A DNA stretch of 42,859 nt, taken from Thermoleophilia bacterium (GTDB lineage: Bacteria; Actinomycetota; Thermoleophilia; UBA2241). Location of the stretch: positions 1 to 42,859 of the forward strand of contig JAFGAW010000037.1 of the NCBI GenBank assembly GCA_016933475.1. The letters run 5' to 3'. The translations under genes were made by a program, and so were the position numbers. The notes under the pieces are model-generated. The model was not told where the DNA came from, searched no databases, and saw nothing but the letters and a program-made list of their open reading frames with translations. The first letter of the stretch is position 1. Every line of letters begins with the position of its first letter. Shown piece after piece: positions 11,934 to 23,108 of the stretch.

Positions 11934-12031
11934 CGGCTCCCGCGGTCGCCAGGGTCCGCGTCGCCGGCCGCGGGTGCCGACGTGCGGCCAGCGCCGCGCG
12001 CCGCACGTGACCGGGTCGCGGCGGCTCCCTC

Positions 12032-12037
12032 TATACT
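12032..12037 (+). promoter_or_regulatory. Candidate -10 element (TATACT) 6 nt before ATG: leaderless start
   Basis: TATACT GGGGCC ATG. Confidence 0.6.
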
Positions 12038-12043
12038 GGGGCC

Positions 12044-14638
12044 ATGCGACCCCGGGAGCTCATCGCCACGCACAGCAACACCGACTTCGACGGCTTCGCC
12101 GGCATGGTCGCCGCGCACAAGCTGTACCCGGAGGCGCACATCTCCCTCGGCGGCGCCGTCAATCGCAACGTGCGCGAGTTCCAGGCGCTCTACGCCGACC
12201 TCGTGCCGGTGGTCGACCCGGTCGAGCTCGACCTCGAGGGGGTCGAGCGCCTGATCCTGGTCGACACGACGCACGCCAACCGCATCGGCGACCTGGGGCG
12301 GCTCTGCGGGCGCGACGGCGTCCAGGTCGTCGCTTTCGATCATCACGGCGAGGAGCGGCCGCCCTACCTGAGCGACGAGCATCTCATCACGTCCCGCGAC
12401 GGCTCGATCGTCACCCTGTTGCTGCGCATCGTCGCCGAGCGCGGTATCCCGGTGACGCCCTTCGAGGCGAGCCTCTTCGCCATCGGCATCCACGAGGACA
12501 CGGGGTCGCTCACGTTCTCGACCACGACCGAGCACGACGCCGAGGCGCTCGCCTTCTGCATGCGCCACGGTGCCGACCCGGTCCTGATCGAGCGCTGGCT
12601 CACGAACGCCCTCACGCCGGGGCAGCGAAGCACCCTGGCCGCCGCGCTCGAGGCGGCCGAGGAGCACGAGGCCGGCGGCCGGCGCGTGCTGCTCGCCGCC
12701 GTGGTGCGCGACGACTACGTCGAGGGCGTCAGCGTGGTCGCCCACCGCGTGATGGACCTGACCGCCTGCGACGCCTTCGTGCTCCTCGTCGAGATGGAGG
12801 AGCGCGTCTTCGCCACGGCGCGCAGCCGCGGCGGAGGGGTCGACGTGGCCGCCCTGCTCGCGCCGGTGGGCGGGGGCGGGCACAGCGCCGCCTCGTCGGC
12901 GGTGCTCAAGGACCAGTCGCTGGCGGCGGCGCGGGCGGCGGTGCTCGCCGCCCTGCCGGGCGCCGTGACGCCGGCGCCGAGCGCGGCCGAGGTCATGACC
13001 CCCGGCCTGCCGGCGGTCGACGCCGTGTCGAGTGTCGACGACGCGCTCATCGCCTGCCGGCGGCAGGGCCTCGACGGCCTCGCGGTCACGAAGGACGGCC
13101 TTGTCGTCGGCAGTGTGGGGCTCGTCGATCTCGAGCGCGCGCTCGGCCACGGGCTTGGGCACGCCCCGGTCAAGGCGGTGATGACGGCGCGCCTGCCCGC
13201 AGTGGCAGCCGCGACCGCGATCGAGCGCGCCGCCGAGGCGATCGTCGACGGCGGGCTCGGGTGGGCGGCCGTGGTCGGCGATGGGGCGCCGCGGCCGCCG
13301 CGCGAGGGGGACGTGCTCGGCGTCGTCTCGCGACGCCTCTTCGCGCGCGAGCAGGTGGCGCCGGCCGAGCCCGCGCCCGAGGTCGCCGGCAACGTCGCCG
13401 GCCGCCTCGCCGAGCTCGGCCTCAGCGAGCTCTTCGCCCACGTGCAGGCCCTGGCCGGCGACGTACGTGGCGTGTACCTCGTCGGCGGCGCGGTGCGCGA
13501 CCTCCTGCTCGGGGAGAGGAGCTTCGACATCGACGTCGCCGTCGAAGGGGACGGCATCGCCTTCGCCGAGGCGCTCGCCGCCCGGCTGCACGGGCACGTG
13601 CGCGCGCACCGCAAGTTCGGCACCGCGGTCGTCGTCACGTCGCGGCGGGCGCCGCACATCGACGTCGCCTCGACGCGCTCCGAGTCGTATGAGTACCCGG
13701 CCGCCCTGCCGAAGGTCGAGCACGCCGGCATCCGCAGCGACCTCGCGCGGCGCGATTTCACCATCAACGCGATGGCCGTCGCCCTGCAGCCCGACCTCTT
13801 CGGCGCCCTCCTCGACCCGTTCGGCGGACTCAGCGACCTGCAGGCCAAACGCATCGTCGTGCTGCACAACCTGAGCTTCATCGAGGACCCGACGCGGATC
13901 CTGCGCGCGCTCCGCTACGAGACTCGTTACGGCCTGCGCATGGACGAGCACACGCTCGGCCTGGCGCGCGCCTGCGCCGGCATGGACCTGATCGGCGACC
14001 TCTCGTCGGCACGCCTGCGCGACGAGCTCGTGGCGCTGCTCGACGAGGAGAAGGTCGAGTTCGCCCTCGAGCGGCTCGAGGACCTCGGTCTCGAGGAGGC
14101 GGTGCATGCGCGCTTCCGCGCCGGGGCGCGGGAGCGCGTCCTCGTGCGCCACGGGGATGAGGTCGTGCGTCGCCACCATCTCGAACGCGAGGTCCCGCGG
14201 TGGCGCCTGCGCCTGCTCTGGCTGCTGCTCGAGCTCGAGCCCGAGGAGATCGCCGCCTGGGCGCGGCGCATGCGTGTCAGGCGCCGCGACGCCGACGTGC
14301 TCGAGCGCGGGCATCTGGTGGCGCGGCGGGTCGTGCGGCGCCTGGCCTCGGGCCCGGGCGAGGCCGAGCTCGCCGAGCTCCTGCGGCAAGAGCCGCTCGA
14401 GGCCGCCGTGCTGGCGATCGTGCTCGGCGAGAGCGTCGCCGCACCCTCGCGGGTCGGGCACTACCTCGACGTCACCCGCCACGTGCGGCTCGAGATAGAC
14501 GGGGAGGACCTCCTCGCCCTGGGGCTGTCGCGCGGGCCGCGCGTGGGCGAGGTCCTCGCCAGCGTGCTGCGGCTCAAAGTCAACGGCACCGTGGCGGGGC
14601 GCGACGAGGAGCTCGCCGCCGCGCGGCGCCTGCTCTGA
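12044..14638 (+). CDS. DHH/DHHA1-CBS-tRNA nucleotidyltransferase (A-adding/CCA-adding-like) multidomain protein
   Basis: DHH motif FDHHGE; CBS pair (AAEVMTPGLPAV..., VKAVMTARLPAV...); VYLVGGAVRDLLLGERSFDIDVAVEGDG nucleotidyltransferase signature and RRDFTINAMA. Confidence 0.93.
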   Translation: MRPRELIATHSNTDFDGFAGMVAAHKLYPEAHISLGGAVNRNVREFQALYADLVPVVDPVELDLEGVERLILVDTTHANRIGDLGRLCGRDGVQVVAFDHHGEERPPYLSDEHLITSRDGSIVTLLLRIVAERGIPVTPFEASLFAIGIHEDTGSLTFSTTTEHDAEALAFCMRHGADPVLIERWLTNALTPGQRSTLAAALEAAEEHEAGGRRVLLAAVVRDDYVEGVSVVAHRVMDLTACDAFVLLVEMEERVFATARSRGGGVDVAALLAPVGGGGHSAASSAVLKDQSLAAARAAVLAALPGAVTPAPSAAEVMTPGLPAVDAVSSVDDALIACRRQGLDGLAVTKDGLVVGSVGLVDLERALGHGLGHAPVKAVMTARLPAVAAATAIERAAEAIVDGGLGWAAVVGDGAPRPPREGDVLGVVSRRLFAREQVAPAEPAPEVAGNVAGRLAELGLSELFAHVQALAGDVRGVYLVGGAVRDLLLGERSFDIDVAVEGDGIAFAEALAARLHGHVRAHRKFGTAVVVTSRRAPHIDVASTRSESYEYPAALPKVEHAGIRSDLARRDFTINAMAVALQPDLFGALLDPFGGLSDLQAKRIVVLHNLSFIEDPTRILRALRYETRYGLRMDEHTLGLARACAGMDLIGDLSSARLRDELVALLDEEKVEFALERLEDLGLEEAVHARFRAGARERVLVRHGDEVVRRHHLEREVPRWRLRLLWLLLELEPEEIAAWARRMRVRRRDADVLERGHLVARRVVRRLASGPGEAELAELLRQEPLEAAVLAIVLGESVAAPSRVGHYLDVTRHVRLEIDGEDLLALGLSRGPRVGEVLASVLRLKVNGTVAGRDEELAAARRLL

Positions 14639-14660
14639 GGAGGCCCCCGTCGACCAAGAT

Positions 14661-15284
14661 GTGATCGTCCGGTTCCTGGTGACGCTGCCGCTGCTGCTGC
14701 TCAGCCTCGCCGCGCACGAGCTCGCCCACGGCGTCACCGCCGACCGGCTGGGCGACCCGACGCCGCGCCTCGCGGGGCGCCTGACCGCCAACCCGCTGCG
14801 CCACCTCGACGTCATGGGGACGCTCGTCCTCGTCGCGACCTTCGTCTCGCAGGCGGGCATCTTCTTCGGCTGGGCGAAGCCGATCCCCGTGGACCCGCGT
14901 CGCTTCGCCGACCCGCAGCGGGGCATGCTCCTCGTCGGTCTCGCAGGACCTCTCGCGAACGTCGTGCTGGCGGCCGTGGCCGCGGGGCTCGTCTGGGTAA
15001 CGCTGGACGTGTCGCTGATGATCGCCGAGGCGCTCGCGCTGGTCTTCCTGCTCAACGTGCTGCTGGCGCTGATCAACCTCGTCCCGGTGCCTCCGCTCGA
15101 CGGCTCGCGGGTCCTGGGCGGCTTCCTGCCCCGGAGCTGGTATCCCGCGTGGATCGCGCTCGACCGCTACGGCACCTGGGTGCTGCTCGCCCTGCTCGTG
15201 CTGCTGATCACGCGGCCGGAGGTCTTCGAGGCCACGCTGGGCAGGGCGCTCGACTTCGCCTTCGAGACCTTCCTGCCGGCATGA
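14661..15284 (+). CDS. Site-2 protease family (M50) membrane zinc metalloprotease
   Basis: AAHELAHGVTAD (HExxH); LINLVPVPPLDGSRVLGG. Confidence 0.92.
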   Translation: MIVRFLVTLPLLLLSLAAHELAHGVTADRLGDPTPRLAGRLTANPLRHLDVMGTLVLVATFVSQAGIFFGWAKPIPVDPRRFADPQRGMLLVGLAGPLANVVLAAVAAGLVWVTLDVSLMIAEALALVFLLNVLLALINLVPVPPLDGSRVLGGFLPRSWYPAWIALDRYGTWVLLALLVLLITRPEVFEATLGRALDFAFETFLPA

Positions 15285-15324
15285 GACGGCGGCAGTCCGG
15301 GGTCTGCGGGGAAGAGAGGAAGCG

Positions 15325-16134
15325 ATGAGCGGATTCACGTGCGGGTGGCGCGTCGACGGCGGTCTGCGGTGGCTGTGGTGGGGAGGAGCCGGCGTCGAGG
15401 CCGTCTTCCCGACCCGGGAGGGTGGCCTGTCCGCCGACCCCTACGCCAGCCTGAACCTCGGCCTCGCCGTGGGCGACGACCCCGCGGCGGTGCTCGAGAA
15501 CCGGCGCCGGCTCGGCGCCGCCACCGGTCTCGACGTCGGGCGCTGGGTGGTGCCCTCCCAGGTGCACGGGACCCACCTCGTGGAGGTCGGCGAGGCCGAG
15601 GCCGGGCGCGGGGCCCGCGACCTCACGTCGACGATCGCCGAGACCGACGGGCTCCTCACCGCCGCGCCGGGCGTCGGCCTCGCCGTCAGCCACGCCGACT
15701 GCGTGCCGGTCGTGACCGTCGCGGCCGGCGCGGCGGGGCCCGTGATCGCCGCCGTGCACGCCGGCTGGCGCGGCATGCTTGACGGCATCGTCGAGGAGGC
15801 GGCCGCGGCGCTTGGGCGCCGCGGCCGCCTCCTCGGTGCCGTCGTCGGTCCCAGTATCGGGCCGTGCTGCTTCACCGTCGACGATGCGCTGCGGCGGCGT
15901 TTCGACGCCCGCTTCCCGGGCGTCGCGACGGGCGCCGCCGTCGACCTCTGGGAGTGCGCCGCTCGCCAGCTGCGCGCCGCCGGCGTGCCCGCCGGCGAGA
16001 TCACGGTCACGCGGCTCTGCACCTCGTGCGACGGGCGCTTCTTCTCGCACCGTCGCGAGAGGGGTGTGACCGGGCGTCACCTGACGCTGGCGTGGCGCAC
16101 AGACAGGGCCGCGGCCGCGAACGGCGAATCTTGA
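15325..16134 (+). CDS. pgeF: Polyphenol oxidase/laccase-domain protein (YfiH/PgeF family)
   Basis: SHADCVPVVTVAA...AVHAGWRGMLDGIV...GPSIGPCCFTVDD. Confidence 0.94.
   Translation: MSGFTCGWRVDGGLRWLWWGGAGVEAVFPTREGGLSADPYASLNLGLAVGDDPAAVLENRRRLGAATGLDVGRWVVPSQVHGTHLVEVGEAEAGRGARDLTSTIAETDGLLTAAPGVGLAVSHADCVPVVTVAAGAAGPVIAAVHAGWRGMLDGIVEEAAAALGRRGRLLGAVVGPSIGPCCFTVDDALRRRFDARFPGVATGAAVDLWECAARQLRAAGVPAGEITVTRLCTSCDGRFFSHRRERGVTGRHLTLAWRTDRAAAANGES
15793..15834. repeat. Perfect inverted repeat inside the pgeF CDS, 19-bp arms (20 with flanking C/G), 4-nt loop TTGG
   Basis: GAGGAGGCGGCCGCGGCGC / GCGCCGCGGCCGCCTCCTC. Confidence 0.9.
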
Positions 16135-16178
16135 CGGGGCCGGGCGTCTGTGCGCCCGGCGTGACGAAGGGGAGTGAC

Positions 16179-16871
16179 GTGGTCAGGCAGTACAGCGGGT
16201 CTGCCGCCAGCGTGCGGGAGAAGTTCGAGGAGGTCGAGGGGCGGGTCGCCGAGGCGGCGCGGCGCGCCGGGCGGGACCCGGCCGCCGTCGAGATCCTCGT
16301 CGCCACGAAGTACGTCGATGTCGACCACCTGGGCGTGCTCGCCGAGGCCGGCATCCGCCTGATCGGCGAGAACCGCGCCCAGGACCTCGCCGCCAAGTAC
16401 GAGCGGTACGGCGACATCTTCACCTACGACTTCATCGGCCACCTGCAGAGCCGCAAGACCAAGGCCGTACTGCCGCTGGTCCGACTGATTCACTCGGTCT
16501 CGAGCTTAAGCGTGGTCAAGGAGCTCGAGGCGCGCGCCGCCGGCCCGGTCGAGGTGCTGCTCGAGGTCAACGTCGGCGGAGAGGAGAGCAAGAGCGGCGT
16601 GCCGTTCGCCGCGGTCGACGCCTTCCTCGAGCAGGCCGCCGTGTCCGAGAAGGTCGTCTTCGGCGGCCTCATGTGCATGCCGCCCCTCTCCGACGATCCC
16701 GAGGAGGCGCGGCCGTTCTTCGCCCGCACGCGGGCGCTGGCCGAACGGCTTTCGGAGGACTGGCGCGGCCGATATACTTTCGCCCGACTCTCGATGGGAA
16801 CGAGCGCCGACTACGAGGCGGCAGTGCTCGAGGGTGCGACCATCGTGCGCGTCGGGAGCGTGCTCTTCTAG
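16179..16871 (+). CDS. YggS family pyridoxal phosphate-dependent enzyme
   Basis: VEILVATKYVDV...LIGENRAQDL...FIGHLQSRK...LSMGTSADYEAAVLEGATIVRVGS; start GTG 16179 after GAAGGGGAG; ORF-track 5' extension rejected. Confidence 0.93.
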   Translation: MVRQYSGSAASVREKFEEVEGRVAEAARRAGRDPAAVEILVATKYVDVDHLGVLAEAGIRLIGENRAQDLAAKYERYGDIFTYDFIGHLQSRKTKAVLPLVRLIHSVSSLSVVKELEARAAGPVEVLLEVNVGGEESKSGVPFAAVDAFLEQAAVSEKVVFGGLMCMPPLSDDPEEARPFFARTRALAERLSEDWRGRYTFARLSMGTSADYEAAVLEGATIVRVGSVLF

Positions 16872-16892
16872 AGAGCGGCAGGGAGGGACTGA

Positions 16893-17414
16893 ATGGGCCT
16901 CGGAGATTCCTGGCACAAGGTCGCCGTGTACTTCGGCCTCGCCGACGAGGACGAGGAGTACGACGAGGACGAGACGCTCGCCCCGTACGAGGAGCTCGAG
17001 CGCTCCTACCAGGACCGCCCCAACGTGCGCAAACTGGGCAGTTCCCGGCGCAACGACTACGACGAGATCTTCTCGGACGAGCCGCCGCGCCGCGCCGCCG
17101 CGCCGGTGCGCGCCGTCGAGAGCGTGCGCCCGCCGCGCGTCGAGGTCCACCTCGTCATCCCCAAGACCTTCAACGACGCCCAGCAGATCGCCGACAAGTT
17201 CAAGATCGACGTGCCGGTGATCGTCAACCTGCAGGGCTCCGACACCGAGCTCGCCAAGCGCCTCATCGACTTCTGCAGCGGCCTCACCTACGCCCTCGAC
17301 GGCGGCATGCAGCGCGTGGGCGACAAGATCTTCCTGCTCACGCCGCGCAACGTCGAGGTCTCCGCCGAGGAGAAGGCGCGGCTCATCGAGAAGGGCTTCT
17401 TCAACCAGTTCTGA
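16893..17414 (+). CDS. sepF: Cell division protein SepF
   Basis: VHLVIPKTFNDAQQIADKFK...PVIVNLQG...LIDFCSGLTYALDGGMQRVGDKIFLLTPRNVEVS. Confidence 0.95.
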   Translation: MGLGDSWHKVAVYFGLADEDEEYDEDETLAPYEELERSYQDRPNVRKLGSSRRNDYDEIFSDEPPRRAAAPVRAVESVRPPRVEVHLVIPKTFNDAQQIADKFKIDVPVIVNLQGSDTELAKRLIDFCSGLTYALDGGMQRVGDKIFLLTPRNVEVSAEEKARLIEKGFFNQF

Positions 17415-17568
17415 GCCCGGGTCCACGCCGGCCGGCTTCGTCTCTCGCGGACGGGGCCCGGCGAGTGACGGCACACGCGCAGGAATCCGCGCCGTCGCGG
17501 CACAATAAGATGACAAGACCACGCTGAGCCCGTCCCTCGCGTCGCCCGCGCGAGCAAAGGAGTGCTGC

Positions 17569-18477
17569 ATGAAGCTGACACCGCTCGACATCCGCCACAA
17601 GGAGTTCAAGCGCGGCATGCGCGGCTACGCCGACGAGGAGGTCGACGAGTTCCTCGACCAGATCGCCGACGAGTTCGAGCGCCTGTTCAAGGACAACATC
17701 GACCTCGGCGAGCGTGTCGAGAACCTCGAGGAGCAGGTGACGCGCTACCGGCGCATCGAGGAGACCCTGCAGAAGACGTTGGTCTCCGCCCAGCAGAGCG
17801 CCGAGGAGCTGAAGCAGAACGCCACCAAGGAGGGCCAGCTCATCCTGCGCGACGCCGAGCTCAAGGCGCGGCAGATGGTGAACGAGAGCTACGCCGACAA
17901 GCAGCGCATCGAGGGCTCGCTGACCAAGCTGCGCGGGGTCGAGGAGGAGTTCCGCATCCGCTTCCGCCAGCTGCTCGAGGGCTTTCTCAAGCAGGTCGAG
18001 CAGGCGCCGCCGGTGGCGCCGCCGCCGCAGAACGACCTCAACCGGAAGGCGGAGGCCATCAAGGAGGCCATCGCCCGTGAGGAGACCGTCATGGCGCCGG
18101 CGCCTCCGGCACAGGGCGCCGCGCCGGCTCGGGCCGCCGCGCCCGCTCCAGCGGCCCCCGCGCCGCCCGGGCGAGCTCCCGAGCCGCGGCCGGCCGAGCC
18201 GCCTCAGCCGCGTCCCGACCCCGCGACGAGGAAGGTACCGCGGTTCGGCCCCGGCTCGGGCGACCTCGAGGCGATGACCTCCGTGGTCCCGCAGACCGGG
18301 CCCGGGGCGTCTCAGCCGGGGGCCGGCGGGGCCGAGCCGCAGACGGCTCCGTCGTCGTCACCGGCGCCCGGCAAGGGAAGTCCCGGCGGCGCGCCGGTCG
18401 CCGGCGCGCGCCCGGACGACCGCGACCTGGTGGTCGACGTCGACGCCGGGGTGTCCGACGACGAATTCAAGTGGTGA
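17569..18477 (+). CDS. divIVA: DivIVA domain protein
   Basis: MKLTPLDIRHKEFKRGMRGYADEEVDEFLDQIADEFERL, coiled-coil, Pro/Ala-rich C-terminus. Confidence 0.95.
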   Translation: MKLTPLDIRHKEFKRGMRGYADEEVDEFLDQIADEFERLFKDNIDLGERVENLEEQVTRYRRIEETLQKTLVSAQQSAEELKQNATKEGQLILRDAELKARQMVNESYADKQRIEGSLTKLRGVEEEFRIRFRQLLEGFLKQVEQAPPVAPPPQNDLNRKAEAIKEAIAREETVMAPAPPAQGAAPARAAAPAPAAPAPPGRAPEPRPAEPPQPRPDPATRKVPRFGPGSGDLEAMTSVVPQTGPGASQPGAGGAEPQTAPSSSPAPGKGSPGGAPVAGARPDDRDLVVDVDAGVSDDEFKW

Positions 18478-18487
18478 GACCGGCCCC

Positions 18488-18769
18488 GTGCGGCGCAGCC
18501 GTCGGGGCGTGACGCTCGCCGTGTGGGTGGTACCGGGGGCGGCCGACGACAGTGTCGTCGGCGTCGCCGGCGGGCGCCTGAAGGTGCGGTTGCGGGCACC
18601 GGCCCGCGAAGGGGCCGCGAACCGTGCCCTGGTGCGGTTCCTGGCGCGGCGCCTCGAGGTGGCCCCGGCTGCGGTGCGCCTGCGCCACGGTGAGGGTGGG
18701 CGGCGCAAGCTCGTCGAGGTCGACGATCTGGATGAAGCCGGGGCGCGACAGCGCCTCGGCCTACAGTAA
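18488..18769 (+). CDS. DUF167/YggU family protein
   Basis: LAVWVVPGAADDSVVGVAGGRLKVRLRAPAREGAANRALVRFLARRLEV. Confidence 0.88.
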   Translation: MRRSRRGVTLAVWVVPGAADDSVVGVAGGRLKVRLRAPAREGAANRALVRFLARRLEVAPAAVRLRHGEGGRRKLVEVDDLDEAGARQRLGLQ

Positions 18770-18779
18770 GGGAGACGGC

Positions 18780-18941
18780 ATGGCGAAACTCGCCTACTGC
18801 AAGCGCTGCAAGGCGACCTACCCGCTGGCGATCGTGCAGAACGACGGCGGGCGCTCCGGCAAGGTGAAGGTCCCGGCGTGCCCAATGGGGCACACGAAGC
18901 TCCAGGAGCTGGACACGCCGCGCCGGCGTGCCAAGCCCTGA
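18780..18941 (+). CDS. Small Cys-containing hypothetical protein (53 aa)
   Basis: ATG after AAGGGAGA SD; MAKLAYCKRCKATYPLAIVQNDGGRSGKVKVPACPMGHTKL with CxxC and CxxGH. Confidence 0.6.
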   Translation: MAKLAYCKRCKATYPLAIVQNDGGRSGKVKVPACPMGHTKLQELDTPRRRAKP

Positions 18942-19371
18942 GAGCAGAGTCGCCGCCGGGCTGATCGCCCTGGCGGCGCTGGCCGCGGACCAGCTCGCGA
19001 AGTGGCTGGTGCGCGGCGCCGACGCGCTGCCCTACGACCTCGTCGGCGGCGCGCAGATCGTCCTCGTGTACAACACGGGCGTCTCGTTCGGCCGTCTGCG
19101 CGACCTGGGCGGCCTGCTGGTCGCGGGGGTCGCGGTCCTGGTCGTGTGCCTGACCGTCGCGATGCTGCTGGCGCCGGGCCGGTATCGGGTCGGGCTGGCC
19201 CTGATCCTCGGCGGAGCGGCCGGCAACCTCGTCGACCGGCTGCGCTTCGACGGTGCGGTGCTGGATTTCTTCGACACGCCCTGGTGGCCGGCCTTCAACC
19301 TCGCCGACGCGTTCATCGTCGCCGGCGTCGGCGTTGTCCTCCTGGCGGTGCTGCGTGGCGCGCGCGCCTGA
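18928..19371 (+). CDS. lspA: Lipoprotein signal peptidase II
   Basis: LAADQLAKWLV, NTGVSFG, GGAAGNLVDRLRFDGAVLDFFD, FNLADAFIVAG. Confidence 0.95.
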   Translation: MPSPESRVAAGLIALAALAADQLAKWLVRGADALPYDLVGGAQIVLVYNTGVSFGRLRDLGGLLVAGVAVLVVCLTVAMLLAPGRYRVGLALILGGAAGNLVDRLRFDGAVLDFFDTPWWPAFNLADAFIVAGVGVVLLAVLRGARA

Positions 19372-20275
19372 GCGCGGCCGCTGGGCGGTCTCCGCCGGCG
19401 ACGCCGGGCGGCGGGTCGACGCCGCCCTCGCCGAGCGGCTCGGCGCGTCCCGTGCCGCCGCCCAGCGCCTGATCGCCGAAGGCCGCGTGCGCGTCGACGA
19501 CGCGGCCGTCGACAAGGGTCACACGCTGCGGGTGGGGGAGACCGTGACCTGGGAGAGGTCGCCGGAAGCGCCCTCCGAACTCGTCGCGGAGGCGATCGCC
19601 GTGCCGATCGTCTACGAGGACGACTGGCTGCTGGTCGTCGACAAGCCGGCGGGCATGGTGGTGCACCCCGCACCGGGCCACGAGCGCGGCACGCTGGTGC
19701 AGGCGCTGCTCGACCGCGGGATCGCCGGCGGGCACGGACGCCGCCCCGGGGTGATCCACCGTCTCGACCGGGAGACCTCCGGCCTGCTCATCGTGGCCCG
19801 CGGCGAGGAGCCCTACCGGCGGCTCGTGGCGGCGATGAGCGGGCGACGTATCTCGCGCACCTATCTGGCGCTGCTCTGCGGCGAGCTCGCGCAGGACAAG
19901 GGGACGATCGACGCCCCCATCGGCCGGCACCTGCGCGACCGCCGCCGGATGGCCGTGCACAGCGTCCGCGCGCGGCCTGCGGTCACCCACTTCACCGTGC
20001 TCGCCCGGGACGCGGGGTACACGCTCGCCCGCGTGCGCCTCGAGACCGGGCGCACCCACCAGATCCGCGTCCACTTCGCCGCCCTGGGGCACCCGGTCGC
20101 CGGCGACGCGACCTACGGCCGGCGCCCGGTCCCCGACGGACTCACGCGGCACTTCCTGCACGCTGCCGAGTTGCGCTTCGCGCACCCGGACGACGGCCGC
20201 GAGCTCCGCTTCACGAGCCCGCTGCCGGCGGAGCTCGCAGCCTTCCTCGAGGGGCTCGGGCTGCCGCAGCCCTGA
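19355..20275 (+). CDS. rluD: RluA/RluD family pseudouridine synthase with S4 domain
   Basis: PGVIHRLDRETSGLLIVARG, RLETGRTHQIRVHFAALGHPVAGD; start GTG 19355. Confidence 0.93.
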   Translation: MARAPERGRWAVSAGDAGRRVDAALAERLGASRAAAQRLIAEGRVRVDDAAVDKGHTLRVGETVTWERSPEAPSELVAEAIAVPIVYEDDWLLVVDKPAGMVVHPAPGHERGTLVQALLDRGIAGGHGRRPGVIHRLDRETSGLLIVARGEEPYRRLVAAMSGRRISRTYLALLCGELAQDKGTIDAPIGRHLRDRRRMAVHSVRARPAVTHFTVLARDAGYTLARVRLETGRTHQIRVHFAALGHPVAGDATYGRRPVPDGLTRHFLHAAELRFAHPDDGRELRFTSPLPAELAAFLEGLGLPQP

Positions 20276-20490
20276 GTGTCTCACTCGCCGGAGCATCGCG
20301 AGCGCCTGTAGCACGCGGCGGTCCGGCGGCAGGCATGCGCGTCCACCCGCTATCATGTGAGGGGACCTGTGGGAGTCGCGCGACAGTCGCCGGGGACGCA
20401 CGCGGTGCAGCGCATGAGCCGACACCGGCTTTGAGAGGCGGGCATGACGAGGGGGTGTAAGGTGCGCCGATCCGTGGTGGAGGGGAGCCC

Positions 20491-21455
20491 GTGAGCGGGG
20501 CCCGACAGACCGGGGTCTTCGACCGCCTGGTCTCGGCAGCCGTACCGTTGGTCCCTCAGCCCATCGTCCGCCGTCTCGGTGCGCCGTACGTTGCCGGGAC
20601 AACGCTCGACGACGCACTGCGCATCGTCGCCGCGCTGCGCGCGGAGGGACTCGAGGCGACGCTCGACATCCTCGGCGAGCACGTCGCCGACCGGGCCGCG
20701 GCGAGGCTCGCCGCCGACGCCTACGTCGAGACTCTCGACGCCCTCGAGCGACGGGGCCTTGCGAGCCACATCAGCGTCAAGCTCAGCGGCTTGGGCTACG
20801 GGCTCGGGCTCGACGTCGCCGCCGAGGGCGTCGAGCGCATCGTCGGCCGCGCCGAGGAGCTGGGCACCTTCGTGCGTCTCGACATGGAGGACTCCTCGAC
20901 GACGGACGACACACTCGCCCTGTACCGCCGGCTGCGCGCCGCCGGGCACACGAGCGTCGGCGTCGTGCTGCAGGCCGGTCTCTGGCGCACGGCGGCCGAC
21001 GTCGTGGCCCTGGCGCCGCTCGCGCCGAGCGTGCGCCTCTGCAAGGGCATCTACGTGGAGCCGCCCACGGTCGCCCTGCAAGACCGGGAGGCGATCCGGC
21101 GCAGCTTCGCGGCGCTGCTTCGCCGCCTGCTGCGCGCCGGCAGCCACGTCGCGCTGGCGACGCACGACGAGGCGCTGGTAGTGGATGCCCTCGATGTTCT
21201 GGCCGAGGCCGGTGCCGGCCCGGAGCGGTTCGAGTTCCAGACCCTGCTCGGCGTACGCGCCGATCTCGCCCGCCTGCTGGCGCGCGACCACCGGGTGCGC
21301 GTCTACGTGCCTTTCGGGGTCGATTCGTTCGCCTACGCGCAGCGCCGCCTGCGTGAGAACCCGCAGATCGCCGGGTACGTGGCTCGTGACGTCATCCGCG
21401 ACACCGCGCGCGCCGTCCGATCCCTGGCCGACCGCCCACGAGGAGGCGAAGCACA

Positions 21456-21459
<4 letters not shown>
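20491..21459 (+). CDS. putA: Proline dehydrogenase
   Basis: HISVKLSGLGYGL, VRLDMEDSSTTDDTL, VRLCKGIYVEP, FEFQTLLGVR, VYVPFG. Confidence 0.92.
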
Positions 21460-23090
<1,631 letters not shown>

Positions 23091-23108
23091 GGCGACAGCT
23101 GCGCGTGA

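Noticed and set aside
16773-16778. TATACT inside yggS as an internal promoter for sepF
   Set aside because: Only a weak -35 (TTTCGG) at 17 nt; could be real but too little support to call.
18542-18562. Inverted repeat GCCGACGAC-AGT-GTCGTCGGC at the start of the DUF167 gene
   Set aside because: Short, within CDS and of a kind expected often in GC-rich GAC/GTC codon runs.
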